Below the pieces are notes generated by a model. That model saw only the letters and a list, made by a program, of their open reading frames with translations, was not told the DNA's origin and did not search any database. A stretch of DNA of 64,000 bases, taken from Arthrobacter sp. Alg241-R88 (GTDB lineage: Bacteria > Actinomycetota > Actinomycetes > Actinomycetales > Micrococcaceae). Made by a program: the position numbers and the translations under genes. The stretch lies in contig NZ_UNRG01000006.1 in the NCBI RefSeq assembly GCF_900537115.1, positions 72,547-136,546 of the forward strand. Direction: 5' to 3'. Positions 9,272 through 16,869 of the stretch are shown here, piece by piece (within the stretch, counting starts at the first letter, position 1; each line of letters starts with the position of its first letter).

Positions 9272-9691
9272 ATGACCTGGGAGACCGTCGCCGGAATTGC
9301 GGCCGGACTGCTGCTGGCGTACGCCGTGCTGCTGATCCTTCTGTGGTGGTACGCGCGCCGCCACCCCGAGACCGTCACCATGAAGGACGCGCTGCGACTG
9401 CTGCCGGACCTGCTCCGGCTCATCAGGAGGCTGGCCGCGGACCGGAAGCTCGCAGTCGGGGTGCGGGTGCGTCTGGTGCTGCTGCTTGCCTACCTGCTCT
9501 CGCCCATTGACCTGGTGCCGGACTTCATCCCGGTAATCGGCTACGCGGACGATGCGGTCATTGTGGCCCTGGTGCTGCGGTCGGTGCTCAAGCGGGCCGG
9601 GCCTGAGGCGCTGGAAAGGCACTGGCCCGGAAGCCGGCCCGGGCTGGACGTCATCCTGAAAGCGGCGGCCCCGGTCCGCCGTCGGCCCTAA
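9272..9691 (+). CDS. DUF1232 (YkvA-type) membrane protein
   Basis: Protein of 139 residues with one N-terminal transmembrane helix (AGLLLAYAVLLILLWW) followed by the DUF1232 core LLAYLLSPIDLVPDFIPVIG with the conserved SPIDLVPDFIP segment and a following helix (DDAVIVALVLRSVLKR). The family is widespread in bacteria and its role is unknown. Start at 9272 is preceded by GGAGGTGCG. It is transcribed away from the aldo/keto reductase and followed by a small acidic gene on the same strand. Confidence 0.9.
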   Translation: MTWETVAGIAAGLLLAYAVLLILLWWYARRHPETVTMKDALRLLPDLLRLIRRLAADRKLAVGVRVRLVLLLAYLLSPIDLVPDFIPVIGYADDAVIVALVLRSVLKRAGPEALERHWPGSRPGLDVILKAAAPVRRRP

Positions 9692-9764
9692 ATTCTTTGG
9701 CTTTGTCCGTTCCTTTCGCGCCGGGTGCTGTTAGCGTGGAGGCCCGGCCACTGAAGGAGGAGCA

Positions 9765-9953
9765 ATGACCATCAACTCACCAGATTCACTGCCCGACGAC
9801 GAGCTGCAGGAAGGCGCCACGGCCAGCAAGGGCAAGGACGACGGCGGCGTTCCCGGCGGGGAGGACGGCGTGGGCATCGGTGCGGATGCGGAGCCGAACA
9901 CCTTCGAACCGGAAGAGGACCCGGACGCAACCGATGGGCCGGAAACGGACTAA
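9765..9953 (+). CDS. Small acidic, probably disordered protein of unknown function
   Basis: A 62-residue protein preceded by a strong ribosome site (GAAGGAGGAGCA before the ATG). It is rich in Asp, Glu, Gly and Pro, has no Cys and no hydrophobic stretch, and ends DATDGPETD; an intrinsically disordered protein is likely. I do not recognise a family. Confidence that it is translated rests on the ribosome site and on codon choice like its neighbours. Confidence 0.65.
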   Translation: MTINSPDSLPDDELQEGATASKGKDDGGVPGGEDGVGIGADAEPNTFEPEEDPDATDGPETD

Positions 9954-10318
9954 AGCCCGGCGGCTTGTTGTTGCCATCGCCGGCTCAAGGTTCACTCAAG
10001 ATTCGCGGCAAATGGCCCAACCGGGCTTTCCGGTAGTTACCAGCCGGTAGATTTTTAGGTGCTTCCAACTTTTCCCCCAAAGCGGAAGCACAACGGAAGC
10101 CCCTGCGCTGGAGCTTGACTCGCGCAGGGGCTTCCCATCACACCTGCACGGGGACACGCTCGTCCTTGATGTCCGTGGTCCCAGCGTGGAAGAGACTGTC
10201 GGCGCCGGGTCATTTACAAACGCAGGGCCGAGGCCCAGAATGAGTCAAAATCATGGCCTCCATGGCTGGGAGAGGCTGCGCCGGCTGTTGCCGCAGCCAG
10301 CCAATTGGAGGAGTCCTT
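9954..10318. other. Intergenic region with a 14-bp hairpin at 10095-10135
   Basis: No gene seen. Arms at 10095-10108 and 10122-10135 are perfectly complementary with a 13-nt loop; no T-run follows. It may end transcription of the upstream small gene. The segment 10140-10318 should hold the promoter of the AhpD-like gene, but I could not pick convincing -35/-10 boxes. Confidence 0.5.
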
Positions 10319-10942
10319 ATGACCATCCTGAAGGTCACGCCCGAGTCTGAGGCCACCGGCGTGATAGCCGAGATTTACGACGCCGACCGCCAGTCGCTCG
10401 GCTATGTCCCCAGCCACACAAAGACCATGAGCCTGAACCCCGAGGCCTTCCTTGCCTGGGAGTCGCTTACCAAGGCCATTAGTACTTCCCTGGGGCTGCG
10501 GCGTTACGAACTCGTGACGCTGGCGGCCGCACAAGCCATCGGCTCCACCCACTGCAGGCTTGCCCACGGGAAGAAAACGCTCACGATCATCCCTGAGGAG
10601 CAGCTTCGTGCCATCGCCAGAGACTTCCACGACGCCGGCCTGCCGGAGGCTGAAGTGGCCATGATGGACTACGCGGTGAAGCTCAGCACCCACGCGGCTG
10701 CCATGACTGACAGCGATGCCCTGCGGCTGCGCGAGCTCGGCTTCAGCGACCGGGAAATCGCCGACATCACCATGGCTGCCGCCGCGCGAAACTTCTTCAG
10801 CAGGGCGCTGCTGGCTTTGAATGTTGACGTGGACGTTCCGGAAGAACTAAGTGATGAGCTGAGAAATGCGCTGTTCACGCCTCTGCCTTGGCCGCATGTT
10901 CCTGCGGTGGGCAGCGCTCCCGGTGGGCCCGCTGTCACCTAA
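10319..10942 (+). CDS. AhpD-like / carboxymuconolactone decarboxylase-family protein with one active-site Cys missing
   Basis: Helical AhpD-fold protein of 207 residues, of the kind often named peroxidase-related enzyme. AhpD uses Glu, Cys, Cys, His with spacing E-x11-C-x2-C-x3-H. Here the spacing is kept but the residues are Glu64, Ser76, Cys79 and His83: the first Cys is Ser. The remaining Cys could act as a one-cysteine peroxidase or the protein may have another function. Start at 10319 follows GGAGGAG; the earlier in-frame ATG at 10253 has no ribosome site. Monocistronic, flanked by non-coding DNA on both sides. Confidence 0.85.
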   Translation: MTILKVTPESEATGVIAEIYDADRQSLGYVPSHTKTMSLNPEAFLAWESLTKAISTSLGLRRYELVTLAAAQAIGSTHCRLAHGKKTLTIIPEEQLRAIARDFHDAGLPEAEVAMMDYAVKLSTHAAAMTDSDALRLRELGFSDREIADITMAAAARNFFSRALLALNVDVDVPEELSDELRNALFTPLPWPHVPAVGSAPGGPAVT

Positions 10943-11214
10943 CCGCTACAAGGTGAGTGGGGCCGGCGACGGCTGGGGGAGGTGCCCGCGGTCTCAGACG
11001 GACACCAACGTCGCCGGCCCCAGCCTGGTCCCCGGCAAATTTGCCGGGAAATCTAGGGGCTGAGAGCCAGTAGCGGGATTTGCTATCCCCGCTGTTGAAA
11101 AGACTAAATGGCTTGAGCCACGTGGACACGAGTAGTCAGTACTCGTTAACGGCAAGGACTCCACTTAGGAGAAAAGTGGCCGGTGGAGTCTGGGGGAGTT
11201 GCTGGGCCCACAGC
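10943..11214. other. Non-coding region rich in inverted repeats
   Basis: No gene seen. Contains a 13-bp pairing of 10959-10971 with 11009-11021, a perfect 18-bp palindrome at 11031-11048 (CCCGGCAAATTTGCCGGG), a short dyad around 11129-11145 and an 8-bp pairing of 11158-11165 with 11183-11190. The first may terminate the AhpD-like gene. Whether the rest is a structured RNA is unknown. Confidence 0.45.
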
Positions 11215-11250
11215 AAAAAAGGGCGCCGCTCCGGTTGGAGCGACGCCCTT
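11215..11250 (-). terminator. Intrinsic terminator of the CsbD gene
   Basis: On the minus strand, 15 bases after the CsbD stop, a stem of about 14 bp (11219-11250, one U-G pair, 4-nt loop) is followed by six T residues (complement of 11215-11220). This is the cleanest Rho-independent terminator in the first 20 kb. Confidence 0.85.
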
Positions 11251-11264
11251 CCCATGATTGGAAA

Positions 11265-11441
11265 TCAGTCTTTCTTGAATGCGTCTTTGACTTTTTCTCC
11301 GGCCTGCTTCAGGTCGCCTTTGGCCTGGTCGCCTTGGCCTTCGGCCCTCAGGCTCTCGTCGCCCGTAGCTTCTCCGGCGGCTTCCTTGCCCTTGCCGCCT
11401 AGCTTCTCGGCTGCGTTACCGATCTTGTCGTCCAAACCCAT
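11265..11441 (-). CDS. CsbD-family stress protein
   Basis: A 58-residue protein starting MGLDDKIGNAAEKLGGKGKE, with the Lys/Ala/Gly/Glu-rich repeats and KGDLKQAGEKVKDAFKK ending typical of CsbD, a general-stress protein family of unknown mechanism. GAAGGGAG precedes the ATG at 11441. It is followed by its own terminator. A decayed copy of the C-terminal half together with the same terminator stem occurs at 53294-53425. Confidence 0.9.
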   Translation of the reverse strand: MGLDDKIGNAAEKLGGKGKEAAGEATGDESLRAEGQGDQAKGDLKQAGEKVKDAFKKD

Positions 11442-11536
11442 GGTGATTCTCCCTTCGGTCGGAATCCGCCCGCATCGCGGTGACGGACTTACGCCACCAT
11501 CCTAGCTCGGCGGTTTACCGCGGGATCCTAGGCTTT

Positions 11537-12043
11537 CTAAAGAAATCCTTGGCTCTGCGTCTTTTCGTCAGCCACCCTGACGCCGTAGTGATAGGCAAGT
11601 TTGGCCGCCGAGGTAGCCGGAGGCGCCCACGATGGCGTAGCCCGCGAGGCTGAGGATGAAGGGGACGGTACCGAACTCCTGCTTGCCGTCTCCCAGCCTG
11701 AGGAAGAAGCTGACCGTGAAAAGCGCGACGGCGGTGAGGTTCAGTGACATGTGCACCAGCCCGTCCGGTGTGCTGGTGTGCCAGGCGTGAGCGTCATGAA
11801 ATCCATCAGGCCGAAGACGGCGGCGGCGAGTGCCCCGAGGATGCCGATTGCCACCAGCCACTGCGCGCCGATCAGGAAGGGCGCGTCATCGCTTCCGAGC
11901 AGGGCAGCCACGTCGAAAATGAGGCACGCCGTCCAGGCGCCAATGGGGATGGTCACCAGGGTGGGGTGGAGCGGGTGCCCGTAGGGGCCAGCCAGCGGTG
12001 TTCGGGGATGCTTTGACCGTTGGTGGGCGGTGGGGTTTTCCAT
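11537..12043 (-). pseudogene. DUF2231 membrane protein gene with two compensating frameshifts
   Basis: A DUF2231-type four-helix membrane protein can be read through 11537-12043 (about 168 residues) only by changing frame twice. Frame one gives HPLHPTLVTIPIGAWTACLI to FMTLTPGTPAHRTG; near 11758-11767 one base is missing and the next frame gives LVHMSLNLTAVALFTVSF to ASGYLGG; near 11603 one base is extra and the first frame resumes with KLAYHYGVRVADEKTQ and a stop at 11537. The opposite-sign errors restore the frame, so either sequencing errors or true decay are possible. ATG at 12043 has AAGGAG six bases upstream; an ATG at 12046 overlaps it. Confidence 0.75.
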
Positions 12044-12067
12044 CATGTGCTCCTTACTGGCGGTGCT

Positions 12068-12105
12068 GGTTGTTAGGGCTTGGGCAGGTTGTCAGGGCTT
12101 GGGCA
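12068..12105. repeat. 19-bp tandem duplication at the end of the GH15 gene
   Basis: Two adjacent 19-base units (12068-12086 and 12087-12105) differ at one base. The second contains the GH15 stop codon and the first a TAA in another frame, so the gene tail was copied just downstream. Confidence 0.75.
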
Positions 12106-13948
12106 GGGGATAGTCGCGAAGGGCGAGTGCGGCCTGGACCAGCGCGGAATGCGTGAGGGCCTGGGGAAAGTTGCCCAGGAGGATGCCAGAGGATGGGTCC
12201 AGCTCCTCGCTGAAGAGTCCCAGCGGTGAGCCCTTGTGCAGGAGGGCCTCGAACAGGGCGGCGGCTTCCGGGCCTTGGCCGGTCATTGCCAGGGCTTGGA
12301 CGAGCCAAAAGGAGCAGGGCAGGAACGCTCCCTCGGTCCCGGCAAGGCCGTCCTGGCCGGGCGGATAACGGTAGAGCAGCGGGAATCCGGCGGACAGTTC
12401 CTTGCGGACGGCATCGATTGTTCCCGCCAGTCGGGCCGAGCCGGGTTCTTCCAGGCCTGTGAGCGGCAGGACCAGGAGGGCTGCGTCGAGGTCATGGGAG
12501 CCGTAGGTGCGGGTGTACGAATTCTTGGAAGCGTTGTAGCCCTTCGTTCGCACCTGGGCCGCGATCTGGCTCCGGGCGGATTCCCAGCGGAGCCGGCGCC
12601 GTGTGCTGAGCCGGTGCGTAGCCGCGATGCGAAGGGCCCGGTCCAGCGCGAGCCAGGCCAGGACTTTGGAATGGACGTGCTGGGCTGCGTCGCCGCGGAT
12701 CTCCCAAATGCCGGCGTCGGGTTCCTGCCAGTTGGCGGCGACCAGATCGGCGAATCCGCGCATGGCCCGCCAAGTTTCGGACGTCAGCCTCCGGCCGCTG
12801 TCCACGAATGCCCAGGCGGCGTCCAGGACCCAGCCGTAGCCATCGAGCTGGTGCTGGCCCGCCGCGAGGTTGCCGGTCCGCACCGGGCTGCTTCCGGCAT
12901 AGCCGGGCCACTCTGAGAGGTTACGTTCTGCCGGGACGTGTCCCCCGGTCAGGGTGAGAAGGGCGGGAAGGTGCGGCCGTTCAAGGCGGCTGGCATGCAG
13001 GAGCCAGCCGAGGAAGTCCTCTGCCTCCTGCGTTTTACCCGCACGGAGGAAGGCGCCGACGCCGATGCTCGCGTCGCGGGGCCAGGCGTACCTGTAGTCC
13101 CAGTTGCGGATGCCTCCCGGGTGCTCAGGCAGCGAGGTGGTGGGAGCGGCCACCGGCGCTCCCGAGGGGGAGTAGGTGAGGAGCCGAAGCGTCAGCAAGC
13201 TGCGCACCACCGCATCGCGGCAGGGGATCGCGCCGTCGATCTCCTCCGTCCAGGCCTGCCACCGCGCCTCGTCCCTGCTCACCAGGTCCCACGCTGCCCC
13301 GGGGTCCACGTGGATCAGCGGTTCACCGTAGGCCAAGGCGAGGACAAGCGTGAGGGGTTTGCCCGGAACGATGTCGAACGTCAGGGGGCGCCCGGGCTCA
13401 AGATCGAGGGTGGGACTGGTTCCCAGGGAAGTTGCCAGGGGCCCCCAATTGCAGACAAGGTCCTGGCCGCGGCGCACGCGCGGGCGCCGGTGCTGTTCGC
13501 CAAGCCGCGGGTCGAAAAGCACTGTGGCGCGGACCGGTGAGCCTTCCGCTGCAAGGTGCCGCACCAGGATGGTGGTGGGCAGCAGTTCTCCGGCCACTTC
13601 CGCGATCATGGCTTCGGTCAGCGTGAGCCTGCCGTTCCCCGCCGCCCACACCGTTTCCAGCGTGGCGGTGTTCGGGCGGTACCGGCGAAAAATGATCGGG
13701 GCAGGGACAGCCGGTCCGGCGAGGAACTGCCCGGCCTCCGGTCCTCCCAGCAAGGCACCAAAGAGGGGCTCGCCGTCGAACGCGGGAGCGCAAAGCCAGT
13801 CCACTGACCCTGCCGCGGAAACAAGCGCCGCTGTCCGCGTGTCACCGAGCAGGCCGTAGTCAGCGATGGGCGTGGGTGTGCGCTGCTCCCACAACGTGCC
13901 CGGCAGCTCCCGCTCCTGCGGGGCCGTGTCCCAATGATCAACGCTCAT
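12092..13948 (-). CDS. Glycoside hydrolase family 15 protein (glucoamylase/trehalase-like)
   Basis: A 618-residue GH15 enzyme with the N-terminal domain common to actinobacterial trehalase/glucoamylase-like proteins (PIADYGLLGDTRTAALVSAAGSVDWLC near residues 26-52) and the (alpha/alpha)6 barrel with RNWDYRYAWPRDASIGVGAF and SKVLAWLALDRAL. No signal peptide, so cytoplasmic action on trehalose or alpha-glucans is likely. The start at 13948 overlaps the stop of the membrane-protein gene by four bases (ATGA); the longer open frame to 14185 runs through that gene and is rejected. Third translated unit behind the leader ORF and the membrane protein, so expressed as one operon. Confidence 0.88.
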   Translation of the reverse strand: MSVDHWDTAPQERELPGTLWEQRTPTPIADYGLLGDTRTAALVSAAGSVDWLCAPAFDGEPLFGALLGGPEAGQFLAGPAVPAPIIFRRYRPNTATLETVWAAGNGRLTLTEAMIAEVAGELLPTTILVRHLAAEGSPVRATVLFDPRLGEQHRRPRVRRGQDLVCNWGPLATSLGTSPTLDLEPGRPLTFDIVPGKPLTLVLALAYGEPLIHVDPGAAWDLVSRDEARWQAWTEEIDGAIPCRDAVVRSLLTLRLLTYSPSGAPVAAPTTSLPEHPGGIRNWDYRYAWPRDASIGVGAFLRAGKTQEAEDFLGWLLHASRLERPHLPALLTLTGGHVPAERNLSEWPGYAGSSPVRTGNLAAGQHQLDGYGWVLDAAWAFVDSGRRLTSETWRAMRGFADLVAANWQEPDAGIWEIRGDAAQHVHSKVLAWLALDRALRIAATHRLSTRRRLRWESARSQIAAQVRTKGYNASKNSYTRTYGSHDLDAALLVLPLTGLEEPGSARLAGTIDAVRKELSAGFPLLYRYPPGQDGLAGTEGAFLPCSFWLVQALAMTGQGPEAAALFEALLHKGSPLGLFSEELDPSSGILLGNFPQALTHSALVQAALALRDYPLPKP

Positions 13949-14421
13949 CGTGCCCCCAGAAGCAACCCAAGCACCGCGCCGTAAATGACATGCGCCACCA
14001 CGGCAACGGCAGGGGTCTGGATGCCGTAGTTCAGCCCCAGCAGGCCCGGCGGTTCCAGTACGGCGGTGGTGGTGGGACCGGCCCTGGTGGATGCCATCCG
14101 CGGATGGACTCCGGGCAGCAGGGGAAGGATGACCGTCAGGGCCACCGCCACGTGGAGGAGCCCCAGCAGTGCACCGAGCCACCACGTTGCCTGCCCCAGG
14201 AGCGCGAAGACCGCAGCGTAACCGAGGGCGAAGGCCTGCCCGGCGCCGAGGTGGATAAAGAACCCTGCCACCCGCGCCTTGTCCGGATCGGGCGTGACGA
14301 GGGTCCCGAGCACCAGCGGCAGATCCAGCCGGGTGAGCCCGGCCATTTGGGCGGCGATCATCACGGCGGTCAGCACAGAGGTTGCCACCAGCCCGAACAG
14401 GGCCCAGCCCTGCCAGTCCAT
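13945..14421 (-). CDS. Four-helix membrane protein of unknown function, coupled to GH15
   Basis: A 158-residue protein with about four hydrophobic segments (starting ALFGLVATSVLTAVMIAAQM; ending AHVIYGAVLGLLLG) and no recognised domain. Its ATG comes one base after the TGA of a 23-codon leader ORF and its own stop overlaps the GH15 start, so all three are likely translated in relay. I cannot assign a function; proximity suggests a link with sugar metabolism or stress but that is only context. Confidence 0.75.
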   Translation of the reverse strand: MDWQGWALFGLVATSVLTAVMIAAQMAGLTRLDLPLVLGTLVTPDPDKARVAGFFIHLGAGQAFALGYAAVFALLGQATWWLGALLGLLHVAVALTVILPLLPGVHPRMASTRAGPTTTAVLEPPGLLGLNYGIQTPAVAVVAHVIYGAVLGLLLGAR

Positions 14422-14422
14422 C

Positions 14423-14494
14423 TCAGGTCACCTGACCGTTACAGCTGAGCGCGTGGATGCACCTGTGCGTTATGCCCGGATCCCCACAGCGCAT
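14423..14494 (-). CDS. 23-residue Cys-containing leader ORF
   Basis: An ATG at 14494 with a strong AAGGAG six bases upstream opens a 23-codon frame (starting MRCGDPGITH, Cys at 3, 12 and 18) that ends with TGA one base before the ATG of the membrane-protein gene. The membrane-protein gene itself has no comparable ribosome site, so ribosomes probably reach it by reinitiation. It could be a leader peptide for coupling or a Cys-responsive attenuator; evidence is only position and ribosome site. Confidence 0.5.
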   Translation of the reverse strand: MRCGDPGITHRCIHALSCNGQVT

Positions 14495-14500
14495 CGTGGA

Positions 14501-14574
14501 CTCCTTCTAAAAGTAGATAACCTAACTTTAGAAGCCGCGGCGAGTTTAAACAAGGGATGTGTTTTTAGAAGGAG
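14501..14574. repeat. 12-bp inverted repeat flanking the promoter region of the GH15 operon
   Basis: CTCCTTCTAAAA at 14501-14512 is the exact reverse complement of 14563-14574. The left copy includes the ribosome site of the leader ORF. Between them is AT-rich DNA (14512-14556) expected to hold the minus-strand promoter, including a partial dyad AAGT...ACTT at 14511-14528. Confidence 0.55.
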
Positions 14575-14615
14575 GGCGTGCGGGGACCCGATGTTCGCGC
14601 GCGTGGGGAACCGGC

Positions 14616-15602
14616 TTAGGCCGGGATCAGGCCCCGCTCCTGCAGGTCCTGCCACAGCTTCTCGGGCACCTCGGTGGACATGCGTTCGGCGCTTTCGCTG
14701 ATCTGCGCCGGCCTGCTGGCGCCGACGGTGACGTTGACGACTGCTGGGTGGCGGAAGGGAAACTGGATGGCGGCGGTGGGAAGTTCAACACCATGCTCTT
14801 TGCAGATGGCTGCCAGTTTGCGGGCCCGGTCCAGGATCTCTGCAGGGGCCTGGGAGTAGTTGTAATGCGCATCGGAAGGCAACTCGGGTTTGGCCAGGAT
14901 GCCGGAGTTGTAGACGCCCACGCTCACCACCCCGGTGCCCAGCTCCTGGCAACGGTCGAGCAGCCCTTCCCCGGGACGGCCGTCCGAGCCCGGCTGTTCC
15001 AACATGGTGAACCTCCCGGCCAGCATCAGGAGATCCAGGCTGGCCGCTTCCACGCACTGCAGGGCGGCCCCGGCGGTGTTGGTGCCGACGCCAATGGCCC
15101 GGACGAGGCCTTCGGCGCGGAGCTTCTCCAGGGCCGGCAGAGCCGACTTCACGGCATCTTCCATGCTGTACACGTCGGGATCATGCAGGTAGGCGATGTC
15201 GATGTAGTCCAAGCCCAGCCGTTCCAGTGACTGCTCGATGCTGCGCCGCACTCCTGCCTCGGAGGGATCCCATTCGCGCCGCAGTTCAGCGGGCACGTCA
15301 AAGCCTTCCGGATCCTTTGAGTCCCTGGTTGCGGGTGACGGGACGAGGACCCTGCCCACCTTCGTGGAGAGAATGAAGTCTTCCCGCGGTTTCCGGGTTA
15401 GGACCTCGCCGATCCGCCGCTCGGACAGGCCGAGCCCGTAATGCGGCGCTGTGTCGAAGTAGCGGATGCCGGCGTCCCAAGCCGCTTCCACCGTTGCAGC
15501 CGCCTGCTTGTCAGAAATGGCGCGGTACAGATTGCCCACTCCGGTGCCGCCAAAGCCGAGGCGGCCCAGCTGATCCCGTAACTGCCCGTTGTCCTCGTTC
15601 AT
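14616..15602 (-). CDS. Aldo/keto reductase (D-threo-aldose/pyridoxal dehydrogenase-like)
   Basis: A 328-residue TIM-barrel oxidoreductase. Active-site strands: IRYFDTAPHYGLGLSERRIG (Asp and Tyr), STKVGRVL (Lys) and IAYLHDPD (His). The arrangement fits the AKR branch that includes D-threo-aldose 1-dehydrogenase and pyridoxal 4-dehydrogenase; substrate unresolved. Start at 15602 (MNEDNG) is preceded by GGAGGAAC eight bases away. Tail-to-head with the GH15 operon but separated from it by the promoter region at 14500-14615. Confidence 0.87.
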   Translation of the reverse strand: MNEDNGQLRDQLGRLGFGGTGVGNLYRAISDKQAAATVEAAWDAGIRYFDTAPHYGLGLSERRIGEVLTRKPREDFILSTKVGRVLVPSPATRDSKDPEGFDVPAELRREWDPSEAGVRRSIEQSLERLGLDYIDIAYLHDPDVYSMEDAVKSALPALEKLRAEGLVRAIGVGTNTAGAALQCVEAASLDLLMLAGRFTMLEQPGSDGRPGEGLLDRCQELGTGVVSVGVYNSGILAKPELPSDAHYNYSQAPAEILDRARKLAAICKEHGVELPTAAIQFPFRHPAVVNVTVGASRPAQISESAERMSTEVPEKLWQDLQERGLIPA

Positions 15603-15703
15603 AGCGCTGTTCCTCCGCTTCCTTCGGCTCACAATGGCAGGAGCCTAAGTTGGGGCGTTGGTGCTGTCAACGGAATGTGGGAGGGACGGAGTGTGGAGTT
15701 CAG

Positions 15704-16864
15704 CTATAGGAGGCTTGTTCCGATTTCTTTGCCTATTTTTCGGAGCAGGGTGGCGGAGAGGTAGGGGTCTTTGGCGGAGTCCTGATCGGTGTATTCGGCC
15801 AGTGTGTATACGCGGGTGAGGGCCATCTCAGCCCATCGGTCCTTGGGGAGCAGTGAGCGGCCAGCGACGGCAATGATGGGACGGGTGCCTGATCGTCGTG
15901 CAACAGCGGCGGGAAGTTTGCCTGCCAGGGTTTGTTCGTCGATGCTGCCTTCTCCAGTGATCACCACATCGCAGCTGTCCTTGCGGGTGTCGAAGTCCAG
16001 CAGGTCCAGGAAGTAGTCGGCGCCGGATACCTGTTTGGCGCCGAGCAGCAGGCAGGCGTAGCCGATGCCGCCGGCGCTTCCTGCGCCTTCATGGGCTGCC
16101 AGTGACTGCGCGTCGGCGAATCCGGCTTCTGCCATTTTGGTCACGAAGTGTCCCAGACCCTCATCAAGGAATGTGACGTCCTCGGGCGTGGCACCTTTTT
16201 GTGGGGCGAAGACCGCCGGTGCGCCGTTGGGGCCGCGGAGGGGGTTGTGGACATCGCTCGCGACGACAAGTTCGGTGTCCAGCAGTTCCGGGAGCGAGCT
16301 GCGGTGAACGGACTGGACCTGTCCCAACGCTCCTCCGCTTCCGTAGAGCTGGCGCCCTTGGGAGTCGTGGAAGCTGTAGCCCAGGGCGGTGAGCATTCCC
16401 ATGCCGCCGTCGGTGCTGGCGCTGCCGCCCAGCGCCAGGACGATTCTTGCAGGGTTGAGGCTGAGGGCGTACAGGACTGCTTCGCCGAAACCGCGGCTGG
16501 AGGAGTTCAGTGCCGCCAGTTTGCCTTCGGGCAGCAGTCCGAGTCCGCAGGTGTTGGCGACCTCGACGACGGCGGTGGTGCCGTCGAAAGCGATGCTGGC
16601 CTGGACGGGTTGGCCGGTGGGGCCAGCAACTGTGTAGCTGCGGCGGGTGAAGCCGGAGGTGACGGCGGCGTCGACGCTGCCGTCACCTCCGTCCGCCAGG
16701 GGGAGGATCTCGCAGTGGACCGCTCCGGCCGTGCCTTGGACATCAGCGGCGGAGCGAAGCCCTGTGGCCAAGGCCTGCGCTACTTCGCTGGCTGTGAGGC
16801 TGCCCTTGAACTTGTCGGGGGCGATGAGGGTCCGGACGGTTTTGGGGGCGGTGGTTGTGCTCAT
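15704..16864 (-). CDS. Glycerate kinase (GarK/GlxK type)
   Basis: Phosphorylates D-glycerate with ATP to 2-phosphoglycerate (or 3-phosphoglycerate in some members). The 386-residue length and the start LIAPDKFKGSLTASEVAQAL are typical of family-1 glycerate kinases; further conserved segments are LPLADGGDGSVDA, ALGGSASTDGGMGML and VITGEGSIDEQT. The gene begins six bases after the dctA stop, so it is the last gene of the unit tartrate dehydrogenase - dctA - glycerate kinase. This fits a route in which tartrate is converted to glycerate and then to a glycolytic intermediate. Confidence 0.93.
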   Translation of the reverse strand: MSTTTAPKTVRTLIAPDKFKGSLTASEVAQALATGLRSAADVQGTAGAVHCEILPLADGGDGSVDAAVTSGFTRRSYTVAGPTGQPVQASIAFDGTTAVVEVANTCGLGLLPEGKLAALNSSSRGFGEAVLYALSLNPARIVLALGGSASTDGGMGMLTALGYSFHDSQGRQLYGSGGALGQVQSVHRSSLPELLDTELVVASDVHNPLRGPNGAPAVFAPQKGATPEDVTFLDEGLGHFVTKMAEAGFADAQSLAAHEGAGSAGGIGYACLLLGAKQVSGADYFLDLLDFDTRKDSCDVVITGEGSIDEQTLAGKLPAAVARRSGTRPIIAVAGRSLLPKDRWAEMALTRVYTLAEYTDQDSAKDPYLSATLLRKIGKEIGTSLL

Positions 16865-16869
16865 GAGAG

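Noticed and set aside
11049-11120. GGCTGAGA resembling part of a TPP riboswitch
   Set aside because: No partner CTGAT/GAACC elements and no downstream thiamine gene; the flanking gene is CsbD on the other strand.
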